A stretch of 47,880 bases of DNA from Zobellia amurskyensis. Lineage in GTDB: Bacteria; Bacteroidota; Bacteroidia; Flavobacteriales; Flavobacteriaceae. The DNA is taken from positions 1 to 47,880 of the forward strand of contig NZ_RCNR01000036.1 in the NCBI RefSeq assembly GCF_009725985.1, written 5' to 3'. Under the pieces are notes generated by a model that saw only the letters and a program-made list of their open reading frames with translations, had not been told where the DNA came from and searched no databases. Shown piece by piece: positions 1-8,811 of the stretch. Position numbers and translations under genes: made by a program. How positions within the stretch are numbered: position 1 is the stretch's first letter; each line of letters opens with the position of its first letter.

Positions 1-420
1 GCTTTAAAAAGAGGTGCAGAGATTTTAGAGCCCCATGGGCTAACAATGGTATTGGAGCCTCTTTCTGATTCGCCAGACCTCTATTTACAGAATTCCGACC
101 AAACGTACATGATCTGTAAGGGTGTTGACAGTCCGTCGTGTAAAATACTGTTCGACATCTATCACATGCAAAAAACGGAAGGACACTTAATCCATAATAT
201 GGACCTTACTTGGGATGAAATAGCTTATATCCAAATTGGTGATAACCCTGGCCGAAAAGAGCCTACTACGGGAGAAATAAATTACAAGAACGTCTTTAAG
301 TGGATACATGAAAAAGGTTTTGACGGCGTACTTGGTATGGAACATGGTAATTCTAAAGATGGAAAAGTTGGTGAGCAAGCTGTAATTGATGCCTACAAAC
401 AAGAAGATTCGTTTTTATAA
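1..420 (+). CDS. Hydroxypyruvate isomerase-like TIM-barrel protein, C-terminal part
   Basis: The reading frame is open from base 1, so only the last 139 residues are in the window and the true start lies outside. Visible motifs are LVLEPL-like (MVLEPLSDSP), a FDIYHMQ strand and a QIGDNPGRKEPTTGEINY segment. These are hallmarks of the hydroxypyruvate isomerase branch of the xylose-isomerase-like TIM-barrel superfamily, in which Glu and His/Asp at barrel ends bind a metal. The likely role is sugar or keto-acid isomerisation in the cytoplasm. Flavobacterial homologues are often placed in carbohydrate-use loci, but the upstream neighbours are missing, so substrate cannot be assigned. It ends in a good terminator about 20 bases downstream. 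The family call is firm; the exact substrate is not. Confidence 0.85.
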   Translation, partial: ALKRGAEILEPHGLTMVLEPLSDSPDLYLQNSDQTYMICKGVDSPSCKILFDIYHMQKTEGHLIHNMDLTWDEIAYIQIGDNPGRKEPTTGEINYKNVFKWIHEKGFDGVLGMEHGNSKDGKVGEQAVIDAYKQEDSFL

Positions 421-442
421 AACTAAAGTACCTTATGTAATG

Positions 443-480
443 GCCCCTTGTTTCTACAGTAAGCAGGGGGCTATTTTCTT
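443..480 (+). terminator. Rho-independent terminator of the isomerase gene
   Basis: An 8-bp stem (GCCCCTTG paired with CAGGGGGC, one G-T pair) with a 13-base loop is followed by a T-rich run (TATTTTCTTT). It lies 23 bases after the isomerase stop codon. Confidence 0.75.
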
Positions 481-599
481 TATAAGCTTTTATTTTGCGG
501 GTAAAACATTGCACTTCATCGAAACAAAGGGGCAATTAAAGTGTTTTAACGAGTTTTTTGACCCTTTTCGACGTTCTACATACTACAAAGGTATTATTA

Positions 600-607
600 T
601 AGGTTTG
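600..607 (+). promoter_or_regulatory. TAGGTTTG, Bacteroidetes -7 box
   Basis: Exact match to the TAnnTTTG -7 element of Bacteroidetes vegetative promoters, 17 bases before the ATG of the 32-residue micro-ORF. No clear -33 TTTG is seen at the usual distance. Confidence 0.4.
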
Positions 608-624
608 CGAGCCGTTATTCTAAT

Positions 625-723
625 ATGACTTCATATATATACCTACTTATCACTTACGCAGTACTCATGGGTATTGGAAAACTTACGTTTCAGTATTTTA
701 AGCGAAAACAAGTTAAAAGTTAA
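625..723 (+). CDS. Possible 32-residue single-span membrane peptide
   Basis: ATG-initiated ORF of 32 codons. Residues 4-18 form a hydrophobic segment (YIYLLITYAVLMGIG), followed by a basic tail ending in KRKQVKS, so an N-out or N-in single-span peptide is plausible. A TAGGTTTG -7 box lies 17 bases upstream. No family is recognised. It could be chance, since AT-rich DNA readily encodes hydrophobic runs, but a second ORF of the same design follows at 941. Function unknown. Confidence 0.35.
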   Translation: MTSYIYLLITYAVLMGIGKLTFQYFKRKQVKS

Positions 724-940
724 TTGGAATAATTTGCGCCGAGCACAAATCAAGATTACTCATTACATGTTTCTTGCAATGGTTTGCCTATTATGATTTT
801 TTCAAAAAGAAGCACCATATTGCTTTAACAGCGTACTTTTTTCTTAAAATTCTCTCAAAACTTATCTTTTTCCCTCCTTTTCTGTAATCTTTACACCCCT
901 TTTACTACGTATATAGTATACAATCTTTTATTGGGGCACA

Positions 941-1024
941 ATGGACAAGTACATCATCATATTAATCGTATATATTGCTGCGTATATATTCTCAGTAGTA
1001 GCAAGACCATACTTGGAGAAATAA
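941..1024 (+). CDS. Possible 27-residue single-span membrane peptide
   Basis: ATG-initiated ORF of 27 codons. Residues 4-20 are hydrophobic (YIIILIVYIAAYIFSVV) and the tail is ARPYLEK. A GGGG tract 4 bases before the ATG is unusual in this A-rich leader context. Its layout resembles the peptide at 625-723: short polar N-terminus, a YI-rich span and a charged end. No exact -7 box was found in front. No family is recognised and existence is unproven. Confidence 0.35.
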   Translation: MDKYIIILIVYIAAYIFSVVARPYLEK

Positions 1025-1197
1025 CTTTTTTCTTCAATATGCAGCTTAACTCTTTTGGTGATGTCTAGCTATGTACTATTGTCTCAAGGCCTTCTCATCT
1101 TTCAGCTACTGTCCAAAGGGCATACCTACATACAGATTTTCAATTGTGAACCCTTTTAAATTCAAGTGTTTTCAACAATTCAAATTAAAGACATAAA

Positions 1198-1226
1198 AAA
1201 ACCCTGACTTAAAAAGCCAGGGTTTT
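1198..1226 (-). terminator. Terminator downstream of nrdA
   Basis: Perfect 9-bp stem AAAACCCTG / CAGGGTTTT with an 11-base loop and A/T tracts on both sides, 24 bases beyond the nrdA stop codon. It could work on both strands. Confidence 0.85.
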
Positions 1227-1249
1227 ACATTTTATTAAAATTCTTACGA

Positions 1250-3736
1250 TTAAGAACCGCACATCAAGCAATCATCATCCGCTTGACCTTCTTTGGCACG
1301 GGCAATCATTTCTTTCATTTCCTGAGGGGTCATTGGCTGAATATCCAATCCTGCTTGCGGAGTGCTAGAAGGTGTATTTACTTCCATAGCTACAGCTGCT
1401 TCTACAGGAGGTGTAGTTGCCGCTGCTTCTGCTTCTGCGGCAACACTAACCGGTGCGGTGTTCTTCTTGCTGTTATCCAATGTAAATTTAATTGCATCTA
1501 CCGCAGCCTTGGTACGCAGGTAATACATACCTGTTTTTAAGCCACTTTTCCATGCATAAAAGTGCATTGAAGTTAATTTGGAGTAGTTTGCATTTTCCAT
1601 GAACAAGTTTAAAGACTGGCTTTGATCAATGAAGTACCCTCTTTGGCGGCTCATGTCAATGATATCTTTCATACTTAATTCCCAAACCGTTTTATAAAGA
1701 TCCCGGATATCCTGAGGAATAGTTTCTATATGCTGTATAGAACCGTTAGCTCTCATTAAATCCTGCTTCATATTCTCGTTCCAAAGACCTAAACCTACTA
1801 AATCTTCCAACAAATGCTTGTTAACCACAATAAATTCTCCTGAAAGTACTCTTCTGGTGTAAATATTGGAAGTATAAGGCTCAAAACATTCGTTATTACC
1901 TAGAATCTGTGATGTAGAAGCTGTTGGCATAGGCGCCACTAAAAGAGAGTTACGAACTCCATTTTTCATTACTTCTTTACGAAGTTTGGCCCAATCCCAT
2001 CTTCCGGATAATTCTTCATCCTTAATACCCCAAAGGTTGTATTGAAAATCTCCTTGAGATATAGGCGACCCTTCAAAAGTAGAATATGCACCTTCTTCCT
2101 TTGCCATCTCCATAGAAGCGGTTACGGCTGCAAAATAAAGCGTCTCAAAAATCTCTTGGTTTAATTTTTTAGCCCCTTCACTAGTAAACGGTAAGCGCAA
2201 CATGATAAATGCATCTGCAAGCCCTTGTACCCCAAGACCAATTGGTCTATGACGCATATTAGAATTTTCAGCTTCTTTAACTGGGTAATAATTTCTGTCT
2301 ATTACACGGTTCAAGTTTCTTGTAACTCTTTTAGTAACCCTGAACAATTCTTTGTGGTCAAAGCTGCCGTTCTTAATGAACATTGGCAGTGCTATAGACG
2401 CTAAATTACATACCGCTACCTCATCTGGAGAGGTATATTCCATAATCTCGGTACACAAGTTAGATGAACGGATGGTACCTAAATTTTTCTGGTTACTCTT
2501 ACGGTTGGCCGCATCTTTGTACAACATGTACGGAGTACCTGTTTCTATTTGCGACTCCAATATTTTTTCCCAAAGCTCACGAGCTTTTACCGTCTTTCTT
2601 CCTTTACCTTCAGCTTCATATTTAGTATATAAAGCTTCAAATTCCTCACTGTGTTTTGTGAACAAGCCCGGGCACTCATTAGGACACATTAATGTCCATT
2701 CTTCATTTGCCTCTACTCTTCTCATGAACAAATCAGAAATCCACATCGCATAGAAAAGATCACGTGCGCGCATTTCTTCCTTACCATGATTCTTTTTTAG
2801 ATCCAAGAACGCATAAATATCTGCATGCCATGGCTCCATGTATATGGCAAAACTACCCTTACGCTTTCCGCCACCTTGATCCACGTAACGTGCCGTGTCA
2901 TTGAAAACCTGAAGCATAGGTACAATTCCGTTTGATGTTCCATTTGTACCCGCTATATAAGAACCTGTAGCACGTACATTATGGATAGAAAGACCAATAC
3001 CTCCCGCAGATTGCGAAATTTTTGCAGTTTGCTTTAACGTATCATAAATACCGTCTATACTATCATCTTTCATTGCCAATAAAAAGCAAGAGGACATCTG
3101 TGGTTTTGGTGTACCTGAATTAAAAAGTGTAGGTGTAGCATGTGTAAAATATTTTTTGGACATGAGCTCGTAAGTCTCAATGGCCGCATCTAAATCGTTA
3201 AGGTGAATTCCAACAGAAACACGCATAAGCATATGCTGTGGCCGCTCCGCGATCTTACCGTTCAATTTCAACAAATACGAACGCTCTAGAGTTTTGAAGC
3301 CGAAATAATCATACCCAAAATCTCTGTTATAGATAATAGTAGAATCCAGTCTTTCCGAATTTTCAGAGATTACCTTAAACACCTCATCCGACAACAAAGG
3401 GGCCTTTTTGTTTGTACGTGGGTTCACATACTCATAGAGATCCTTCATGGTCTCAGAGAATGACTTCTTCGTGTTTTTATGCAAGTTAGAAACCGAAATG
3501 CGGGCTGCCAGCTTTGCATAATCCGGATGGGTCGTAGTCATAGTGGCCGCAATTTCAGCTGCCAAATTATCTAACTCAGAGGTTGTTACACCATCATAAA
3601 GTCCCTCTATGACACGCATAGCAACTTTTAATGGGTCTACCAAATCGTTAAGGCCATAACATAATTTTCTTACTCGTGCCGTGATCTTATCGAACATGAC
3701 CACTTCTTTTCTGCCGTCTCTTTTAACTACAAACAT
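1250..3736 (-). CDS. nrdA: Ribonucleoside-diphosphate reductase, large (alpha) subunit, class Ia
   Basis: Reduces ribonucleoside diphosphates to deoxyribonucleotides in the cytoplasm together with the NrdB subunit encoded just upstream. An N-terminal ATP-cone (residues about 1-90, starting VVKRDGRKE) indicates overall activity control by ATP/dATP. The active-site set is visible: Cys217 (SSCFLL), Asn426-Cys428-Glu430 (NLCTE) and Cys443 (AVCNLAS). The C-terminal redox pair is Cys823/Cys826 in CLMCGS, the form known from eukaryotic R1 proteins rather than the E. coli spacing. A low-complexity Ala/Pro/Thr linker (about 755-800) precedes this swinging tail. The 828-residue length is normal. A 24-bp perfect palindrome lies 45 bases before the start. 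The order is nrdB then nrdA, with a terminator-like hairpin between them. Confidence 0.97.
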   Translation of the reverse strand: MFVVKRDGRKEVVMFDKITARVRKLCYGLNDLVDPLKVAMRVIEGLYDGVTTSELDNLAAEIAATMTTTHPDYAKLAARISVSNLHKNTKKSFSETMKDLYEYVNPRTNKKAPLLSDEVFKVISENSERLDSTIIYNRDFGYDYFGFKTLERSYLLKLNGKIAERPQHMLMRVSVGIHLNDLDAAIETYELMSKKYFTHATPTLFNSGTPKPQMSSCFLLAMKDDSIDGIYDTLKQTAKISQSAGGIGLSIHNVRATGSYIAGTNGTSNGIVPMLQVFNDTARYVDQGGGKRKGSFAIYMEPWHADIYAFLDLKKNHGKEEMRARDLFYAMWISDLFMRRVEANEEWTLMCPNECPGLFTKHSEEFEALYTKYEAEGKGRKTVKARELWEKILESQIETGTPYMLYKDAANRKSNQKNLGTIRSSNLCTEIMEYTSPDEVAVCNLASIALPMFIKNGSFDHKELFRVTKRVTRNLNRVIDRNYYPVKEAENSNMRHRPIGLGVQGLADAFIMLRLPFTSEGAKKLNQEIFETLYFAAVTASMEMAKEEGAYSTFEGSPISQGDFQYNLWGIKDEELSGRWDWAKLRKEVMKNGVRNSLLVAPMPTASTSQILGNNECFEPYTSNIYTRRVLSGEFIVVNKHLLEDLVGLGLWNENMKQDLMRANGSIQHIETIPQDIRDLYKTVWELSMKDIIDMSRQRGYFIDQSQSLNLFMENANYSKLTSMHFYAWKSGLKTGMYYLRTKAAVDAIKFTLDNSKKNTAPVSVAAEAEAAATTPPVEAAVAMEVNTPSSTPQAGLDIQPMTPQEMKEMIARAKEGQADDDCLMCGS

Positions 3737-3780
3737 GTGAATACTTTTTTAGTGGGGTGATACGTTGGTTTGTTTATGTT

Positions 3781-3804
3781 GAATTGTTAAAATTTTAACA
3801 ATTC
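3781..3804. promoter_or_regulatory. 24-bp perfect palindrome upstream of nrdA
   Basis: GAATTGTTAAAA followed directly by its exact reverse complement. It sits 45 bases upstream of the nrdA start, between the nrdB terminator hairpin and nrdA. No T-run follows on the minus strand, so it is a better candidate operator than terminator. It does not match the NrdR-box consensus I know. Inference only. Confidence 0.45.
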
Positions 3805-3814
3805 TAAAATTGGG

Positions 3815-3840
3815 AACAAAAACCCCTTCAACGAAAGGGT
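3815..3840 (-). terminator. Hairpin terminator after nrdB
   Basis: On the minus strand ACCCTTT / AAGGGGT (7 bp, one G-T pair, 5-base loop) is followed by TTTTTG. It lies 18 bases past the nrdB stop, suggesting that nrdB can end here and that nrdA also has its own promoter or depends on read-through. Confidence 0.65.
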
Positions 3841-3858
3841 CTTATATTTTTGTGTTAA

Positions 3859-4845
3859 TTAAAAATCTGCGTCGAAACTTATTTTCTGTGCGTCCTCATC
3901 ATTATCCTTCTTCAAAACACCCGCTTTTTGGTATTCAGAAACACGCTTTTCAAAGAAATTGGTCTTTCCTTGTAGGGAAATCATATCCATAAAATCGAAC
4001 GGATTTGTTGCGTTGTATACCCTATCACACTCCAGCTCCACAAGAAGCCTATCCGTTACAAATTCTAGGTATTGGGTCATTAATTTTGAATTCATCCCTA
4101 TTAAACTTGCAGGAAGCGACTCGGTGATAAACTCGCGCTCAATATCTAACGCATCTGTCAATATTTGAGTAATACGTTCTTTTGGCACTTTATTGATCAA
4201 GTGCTTGTTATGAAGGTGAACAGCATAATCACAGTGCATACCTTCATCCCTAGAAATTAACTCGTTAGAAAAGGTAAGCCCCGGCATTAAACCTCTTTTT
4301 TTCAACCAGAAAATAGAGCAAAAAGCACCAGAAAAGAAAATACCCTCAACTGCTGCAAAAGCAATCAACCTTTCTGCAAAACTTGGAGAATCGATCCAGT
4401 TTAAAGCCCAATCGGCTTTTTTCTTAATGGCAGGAAAGTTTTCTATCGCCCTAAAAAGAAGACCTTTTTCCTTCTCGTCCTTTACGTAGGTATCAATTAA
4501 AAGGGAGTAAGTTTCAGAATGGATGTTCTCCATCATAATCTGAAATCCGTAGAAAAATTTAGCTTCGGCATATTGTACCTCACTTACGAAGTTTTCAGCT
4601 AGATTCTCGTTTACGATACCATCTGATGCCGCAAAAAAGGCCAGTATATGTTTAATGAAGTAACGTTCGTCATCACTTAATTTATTATTCCAGTCGTTTA
4701 AATCTTCGCTTAGGTCAATTTCCTCGGCCGTCCAAAAACAAGCTTCACATTTCTTATACCATTCCCATAAATCGTGATGTTTAATAGGAAAGATTACAAA
4801 ACGGTCGTTGTTTTCTTCCAAAATAGGCTCTAAGGCTGCGGACAT
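3859..4845 (-). CDS. nrdB: Ribonucleoside-diphosphate reductase, small (beta) subunit, class Ia
   Basis: Carries the di-iron/tyrosyl-radical cofactor that starts catalysis in NrdA. I start it at the internal Met ([10 protein letters not shown], 328 residues). A longer frame runs back to 5001, but its extra 52 residues do not look like the family and lie where a leader would be. With this numbering the ligands are Asp44 (EEIDLSED), Glu106 and His109 (ENIHSETY), Glu167 (VEGIFF), Glu201 and His204 (DEGMH), and the radical tyrosine is Tyr113. The sequence around [10 protein letters not shown] and [14 protein letters not shown] is close to animal R2, and the C-terminus FDADF, which docks onto the large subunit, matches the eukaryotic FTLDADF tail. 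Encoded upstream of nrdA with a 122-base gap. Confidence 0.96.
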   Translation of the reverse strand: MSAALEPILEENNDRFVIFPIKHHDLWEWYKKCEACFWTAEEIDLSEDLNDWNNKLSDDERYFIKHILAFFAASDGIVNENLAENFVSEVQYAEAKFFYGFQIMMENIHSETYSLLIDTYVKDEKEKGLLFRAIENFPAIKKKADWALNWIDSPSFAERLIAFAAVEGIFFSGAFCSIFWLKKRGLMPGLTFSNELISRDEGMHCDYAVHLHNKHLINKVPKERITQILTDALDIEREFITESLPASLIGMNSKLMTQYLEFVTDRLLVELECDRVYNATNPFDFMDMISLQGKTNFFEKRVSEYQKAGVLKKDNDEDAQKISFDADF

Positions 4846-5071
4846 ATTAATCAGATTTAAAAAAAATTCGTGTGCTACGAAGAATGTTCTTCTCTTGTGA
4901 TAGGATAACAAAGATGGCGAAAAAGCACCAAAATATGCGTGCTGTTCAATCATTTCCACCACAAAGTTTTTAACACAAATTGTTGAAATGTGGGTTGGCA
5001 TTGTATATATACTGACCTTAACGGGGATCGACAGTTAACGTAAATTTCACACGAAAGTTGAACACAAAAAA

Positions 5072-5112
5072 TTAAACCAAAAAGTATGTTTTTAATATAC
5101 TTTTTGGTTTAA
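5072..5112 (-). terminator. Strong terminator after the S74-chaperone surface protein gene
   Basis: Perfect 16-bp stem (TTAAACCAAAAAGTAT with its complement), 9-base loop, followed on the minus strand by TTTTTTGTG. It lies 23 bases beyond the stop codon of the 5136-7805 gene. Confidence 0.85.
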
Positions 5113-5135
5113 AAATTATAACATCAACTAAACGG

Positions 5136-7805
5136 CTATTTTGTAATTATAGCCTCTAACCTCTGCAACCTTTCTTCCAAGTTTGCAATTTTTCCTGATT
5201 GTTGCTCAATTATCAGTTGTTGTTCTTGAATAGCCGTGACAACTACAGGTATTAACTGGGTGTAACTAAGACTTAAGGTATTTTCAGCATCTACTTCTTC
5301 ATAAATAATTTCGGGAATTATTTGCTGCACTTCCTGCGCAATAAGACCTAGACACCTTTTCCCCGAGCTTCTATCATCCAACCACAAATAACTTTTTGGC
5401 TGAAGCCTTAACACCTCATCAAGACCGTAATCTAGATTTTTTATGTTTTTCTTTAATCTAGCATCTGAATTATGGACTAAAGATCCATTTACAAATACAT
5501 CCCCGTCACCGGTAATTGCCATTCGGTTAGATGCGCCTTGATCATTTCGGAAATAAAAATTTAATCTACTATTTTGCCCCCCATTTGCTCCGTCTTTTGC
5601 AATACCTGCAATGTGCCAGAAAGCGTCGCTTTCTGTATTTTTGAATTCAAGTCTTGAAAAATCATCTCCGTCTTCCTCTAGTTTGAGCAAAGGCTTGGTT
5701 ATCGTTGAATTATTGAGAACATGAACCCAAGAAGAAATATTTGAACTAGGCCCAAACTGAAATTCCCCCCCTTGAAACATCCTAAAACGCGTTAAAAAAG
5801 AACTAGATCCTTCTAGCTTAGTTTCTAACTGCAAATCTGCCCCTTGTGAACGGGTACTATACCGCCATTGATTACCGTTATTTGGAAAACCAAATATTAG
5901 TCCCCCTAAATTTGTCTGAACAAAGAGATTACCTCCAACATGCATTTTCTTTTCAGGATTACTAACACCAACACCTACATTTCCACTAGATCTATATATG
6001 TTATCTTCATCTTCTTCCCAAAGAGAACTTCCTCCACTACCCGTCCCAATTATAAAATTTCCGTCAGCATCGGCCATGACGTTGCGTTCTCCCGTTCCAG
6101 CCAAATCACCTGAGCGAATTCCCTTTACAACATCTAATGTTCCATCATCAAGCAATCGAGTATGTACAGTTCCACCCGTCAAATCTGTAGAAGAATACAT
6201 TAATTCCATTCTTCCTTCTCCTGCCGTAAATGCCCAATCAGTATTTGCAGCTCCAGTCCTCATCCATTGTAAACTAACACTTCCGGCATCTGTAGATGTC
6301 ATTCTATTACGTAAAGTTCCTATACCTGATACTTCAAAATTTGTATCTGGTGAATCTGTACCAACACCCACCTTACCAATATTAAAATAAATATCACCTG
6401 CATTATCTGTCCATAAGGCACTTCCACCACCAACTTCATCAGTACCGGCCACCCACTTGCTTGTACCCGCATCCCATTTAGCTACTTGACCATCTGCCGT
6501 ACCCTCAAGTCCGCTTATATTCGTGCCATCACCTAAAAGCAATCCGCTTTCCCCTGTAACATCCACATAATCATTTAAATCAACCGAACCCGTACCATCT
6601 TCAATGCTTAACACATCTCCGGTCATTATAAGTCCTTGATCATCCGTATCCACTAACCCACCAGCTGCCAATTCTTCTATTGCCGCTTGGGTATCGGCAG
6701 CTGCAAGCCCCGTTCCCGTATTATCAAAAGGAACTTCGGAGGCGTTCTGGTCATCCGTTCCTCCCGGTGGGATAATCGTAGAAAGATCAACACCCGTTCC
6801 ATCTTCTATCTGTAGCATGGTTCCTGAAAGTGATAAATTCTGATCATCTGTATCTACCAACCCACCTGCAGCTAATTCTTCAATTGCCGCCTGTGTATCC
6901 ACTGCCGCAAGTCCTGTACCTGTATTGTCAAAAGGGACTTCAGAAGCATTTTGGTCATCTGTGCCACCAGGCGGGATAATAGCCGATAAATCTATGGTGG
7001 ACCCATCCGTAATACTCAAATCGGTTCCAGAAAGGCTAATGTCTTGAATTTCATTAGTTGGGTCTGCATCTGCATCATCCCCACCACCACTTGTACTAAC
7101 CAATTCGTCCAAGGCATCTTGGACATTACCCGCCGTAAGCCCCGAGCCCGCATTGTTATAAGGCACTTCTGAGGCGATTTGAGCATCTCCGCCGCCACCT
7201 CCACTAAACAACCTATTATCAACATAGGTCTTTACCGCTCTCTGTGTAGGTAAAATGCCGTTACTGTTTTCAACCAACTCACCATCATCGGATATTTCAT
7301 TAACCTGATTGCCCGAGCTAAGGTTTAATCCTCCTAAAATTCTCAAGTCGCTTTTTATTTTTACTTCTCCTACATTCTTGTTTTCAATATCATTGCCATT
7401 TGTCTCCCACTGTTGGCTCCCCGAAGCCATGGCGTAAGGAACCGCCATCAACTCCGTTGTACCCACCTCAGCACCGTTAAAAGAAACGACAACAAATGTA
7501 GCTTGGCCCCAAGGTAAATTGGAGTAACTGCCACTATTGCTGTTCCCACTACCTATTTGCAAGTTAAAAACACCATTGGCATCGGTGGTTATAGCATGAG
7601 TTTCTTCATATTGCGTAGCTGCATCCGCACTGCCAAATTTTAAAGCAATACCAATATCTATGGTCTCCTGTTCCATTAATTCATTATCCGAATTACGAGC
7701 CACACCTTGGTAATTAATATAATTTTTCTGCTGGGCTTGAACCATACATGTTCCACAGAACATAACGGCCAAGATTATAAGTATTGATGCGTAGTTTTTT
7801 TTCAT
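5136..7805 (-). CDS. Large exported repeat protein with C-terminal endosialidase-type intramolecular chaperone (S74)
   Basis: 889 residues with an N-terminal signal peptide (about 1-24, ending VQAQ). The C-terminal 111 residues form a Peptidase_S74 / endosialidase chaperone domain starting NSDARLKKNIKNLDYG. The SDxRLK motif supplies the Ser780/Lys785 pair that in phage tail-spike proteins performs self-cleavage after trimer folding, and a coiled-coil (EQQLIIEQQSGKIANLEERL) ends the protein. Residues 207-415 hold three Asp/Gly/Thr-rich repeats (separate entry). The middle resembles fibre-like beta structure with GVGV(S/G)xPxxxxxV motifs (VGVGTDSPDTNFEV, VGVGVSNPEKKMHV), typical of bacterial cell-surface or fibre proteins with this domain. 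It is probably co-transcribed with the T9SS-tail protein 4 bases upstream. Likely a trimeric surface fibre or adhesin; its ligand is unknown. Confidence 0.85.
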   Translation of the reverse strand: MKKNYASILIILAVMFCGTCMVQAQQKNYINYQGVARNSDNELMEQETIDIGIALKFGSADAATQYEETHAITTDANGVFNLQIGSGNSNSGSYSNLPWGQATFVVVSFNGAEVGTTELMAVPYAMASGSQQWETNGNDIENKNVGEVKIKSDLRILGGLNLSSGNQVNEISDDGELVENSNGILPTQRAVKTYVDNRLFSGGGGGDAQIASEVPYNNAGSGLTAGNVQDALDELVSTSGGGDDADADPTNEIQDISLSGTDLSITDGSTIDLSAIIPPGGTDDQNASEVPFDNTGTGLAAVDTQAAIEELAAGGLVDTDDQNLSLSGTMLQIEDGTGVDLSTIIPPGGTDDQNASEVPFDNTGTGLAAADTQAAIEELAAGGLVDTDDQGLIMTGDVLSIEDGTGSVDLNDYVDVTGESGLLLGDGTNISGLEGTADGQVAKWDAGTSKWVAGTDEVGGGSALWTDNAGDIYFNIGKVGVGTDSPDTNFEVSGIGTLRNRMTSTDAGSVSLQWMRTGAANTDWAFTAGEGRMELMYSSTDLTGGTVHTRLLDDGTLDVVKGIRSGDLAGTGERNVMADADGNFIIGTGSGGSSLWEEDEDNIYRSSGNVGVGVSNPEKKMHVGGNLFVQTNLGGLIFGFPNNGNQWRYSTRSQGADLQLETKLEGSSSFLTRFRMFQGGEFQFGPSSNISSWVHVLNNSTITKPLLKLEEDGDDFSRLEFKNTESDAFWHIAGIAKDGANGGQNSRLNFYFRNDQGASNRMAITGDGDVFVNGSLVHNSDARLKKNIKNLDYGLDEVLRLQPKSYLWLDDRSSGKRCLGLIAQEVQQIIPEIIYEEVDAENTLSLSYTQLIPVVVTAIQEQQLIIEQQSGKIANLEERLQRLEAIITK
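6561..7187 (-). repeat. Three tandem protein repeats within the surface protein
   Basis: Codes for residues about 207-415. Repeats 2 and 3 (from residues 284 and 352, period 68) share ASEVPFDNTGTGLAA, DTQAAIEELAAGGLVDTDDQ and IEDGTG almost identically. Repeat 1 (from 207) is diverged and longer. Silent differences between copies are frequent at DNA level, so duplication is not very recent or selection keeps the protein repeat. Confidence 0.85.
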
Positions 7806-7809
7806 GGTT

Positions 7810-8292
7810 CTATTCTTTAATAAGTTTATATGCTTTGCTTTCCGTATTTCCCTCTAAGTAGAGTTTTAGTACATATACCCCTTTAGCCATATAGGCCATA
7901 TCTATTTTGTATTCAAGTTGAGAAGCTTCTACCTTTTGGTTTAGAATGCGTTGCCCGTTTACAGCAAATAACTCTATACCAAATACTTTATTCTGACCGG
8001 TAAAAACGGTTACTTCTTCTATAACTGGGTTGGGGTAGACCAAAATACTGGACGGTTCTTCTCCTGGACTCAGCGGTATGACCAAAATTCCCTTTCCGGC
8101 CCAAAAACCTTGATCTACAGAGTTATTTTCTGCAACTAAGCCAACAATTGGCTCCCCAATAGTAAAGCTTACCGAAATATCCGCACCGGTCATTGTGCCC
8201 CCAACATTACTAACAACGCTACGTTCTATTGACTGGGCAAAAGAAAATGTAGCGCTTACCGACAGGAAAAAGAGAAGTAATTTTCTTTTCAT
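7810..8292 (-). CDS. Small exported protein with type 9 secretion C-terminal sorting domain
   Basis: 160 residues: signal peptide (1-19, ending SFAQ), a short N-terminal region of about 60 residues, then a typical type A T9SS C-terminal domain from about residue 84 (ILVYPNPVIEEVTVF, LFAVNGQRIL, MAKGVYVLKLY, ending KLIKE). That domain directs export through the Bacteroidetes type 9 system and attachment to the cell surface. The passenger part is too short for an enzyme. It is 4 bases upstream of the S74-chaperone fibre gene, and I have often seen such a pair arrangement in flavobacteria, so it may help to present or anchor that protein. A motif resembling the local ECF promoter ends 17 bases before its start. 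Confidence 0.85.
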   Translation of the reverse strand: MKRKLLLFFLSVSATFSFAQSIERSVVSNVGGTMTGADISVSFTIGEPIVGLVAENNSVDQGFWAGKGILVIPLSPGEEPSSILVYPNPVIEEVTVFTGQNKVFGIELFAVNGQRILNQKVEASQLEYKIDMAYMAKGVYVLKLYLEGNTESKAYKLIKE

Positions 8293-8309
8293 TTTAAATT
8301 GTTTTAAGA

Positions 8310-8337
8310 TTAATGTTTTTTGAGGTTGATGGTTAAC
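8310..8337 (-). promoter_or_regulatory. Probable ECF-sigma promoter, surface module (one mismatch)
   Basis: On the minus strand GTTAACC, a 15-base spacer, then CATTAA. The upstream element and spacing equal the sites at 10785 and 15713; the downstream element differs from CACTAA at one base, and the T-run after the upstream element is missing. It lies 17 bases before the ATG of the T9SS-tail gene. Confidence 0.5.
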
Positions 8338-8811
8338 GGCATTGGTCAGTTATTTTTCTTAGATAACACCTAGAACTCTTTTCTTTTATAGACGAATACT
8401 TTTAGGCAATCAAAATCTATATTATATTCTTTGAAAAGGAATTGATTTTTGACAATCAGTAAAACTTATTCCGTTTAGTGCAACGAGAAGGAATAAATAC
8501 AGCCGTTCCGTTGGAGCTTTTGGGTTTACCGCGATAGAAAGAAGTATGTAATAATTAATCAGTTTCATTTGCTCTCTATTTACTTTAATGGTATGAACCA
8601 TTAAAAAATGAATAGGGGGAAACTGATTTGGGAAGGTCAGGAAGAAGAAAATATCCGATTTAAAACTATACGTAAATTGCCAGCCCCTTGAAACCATGAA
8701 CAAGATACCGGCAATTACAATTTTGAAGAAACGGAAATGTATAATTTGAGGACTTCAGTGTATAATCCGCAAGAAAGATTCATTTTTAACACTCTGGTGA
8801 ATGAATTTTTA
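8338..8811. other. Intergenic region with possible decayed coding sequence
   Basis: No intact gene is supported. On the plus strand one frame reads MNRGKLIWEGQEEENIRFK..., a TGA, then NYNFEETEMYNLRTSV and NPQERFIFNTLVNEFLS up to the end of the facing gene, with protein-like composition but a stop in the middle and no continuous ORF. The opposite strand has an open frame of about 91 codons (8422-8697) with no recognisable features. I treat this as a possible gene remnant without family assignment. Confidence 0.3.

Larger units (their letters stand above)
481..1197. other. Long intergenic region with two possible micro-ORFs
   Basis: No ORF of normal size is convincing here. The two things that stand out are two very short plus-strand ORFs (625-723 and 941-1024), each encoding one hydrophobic span with basic residues at the end, and a promoter-like box at 600-607. 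The rest is AT-rich with no recognisable RNA gene or repeat. Confidence 0.5.

Noticed and set aside
3781-3804. NrdR box
   Set aside because: The palindrome does not fit the NrdR consensus acaCwAtATaTwGtgt, so I call it an unassigned operator candidate.
4846-5001. 52-residue N-terminal extension of nrdB
   Set aside because: The extra residues do not look like the NrdB family and lie where a leader is expected.
8422-8697. Open frame of about 91 codons on the minus strand in the intergenic region
   Set aside because: It has no family feature, no leader element and overlaps protein-like text on the other strand; I treat the region as a possible remnant.
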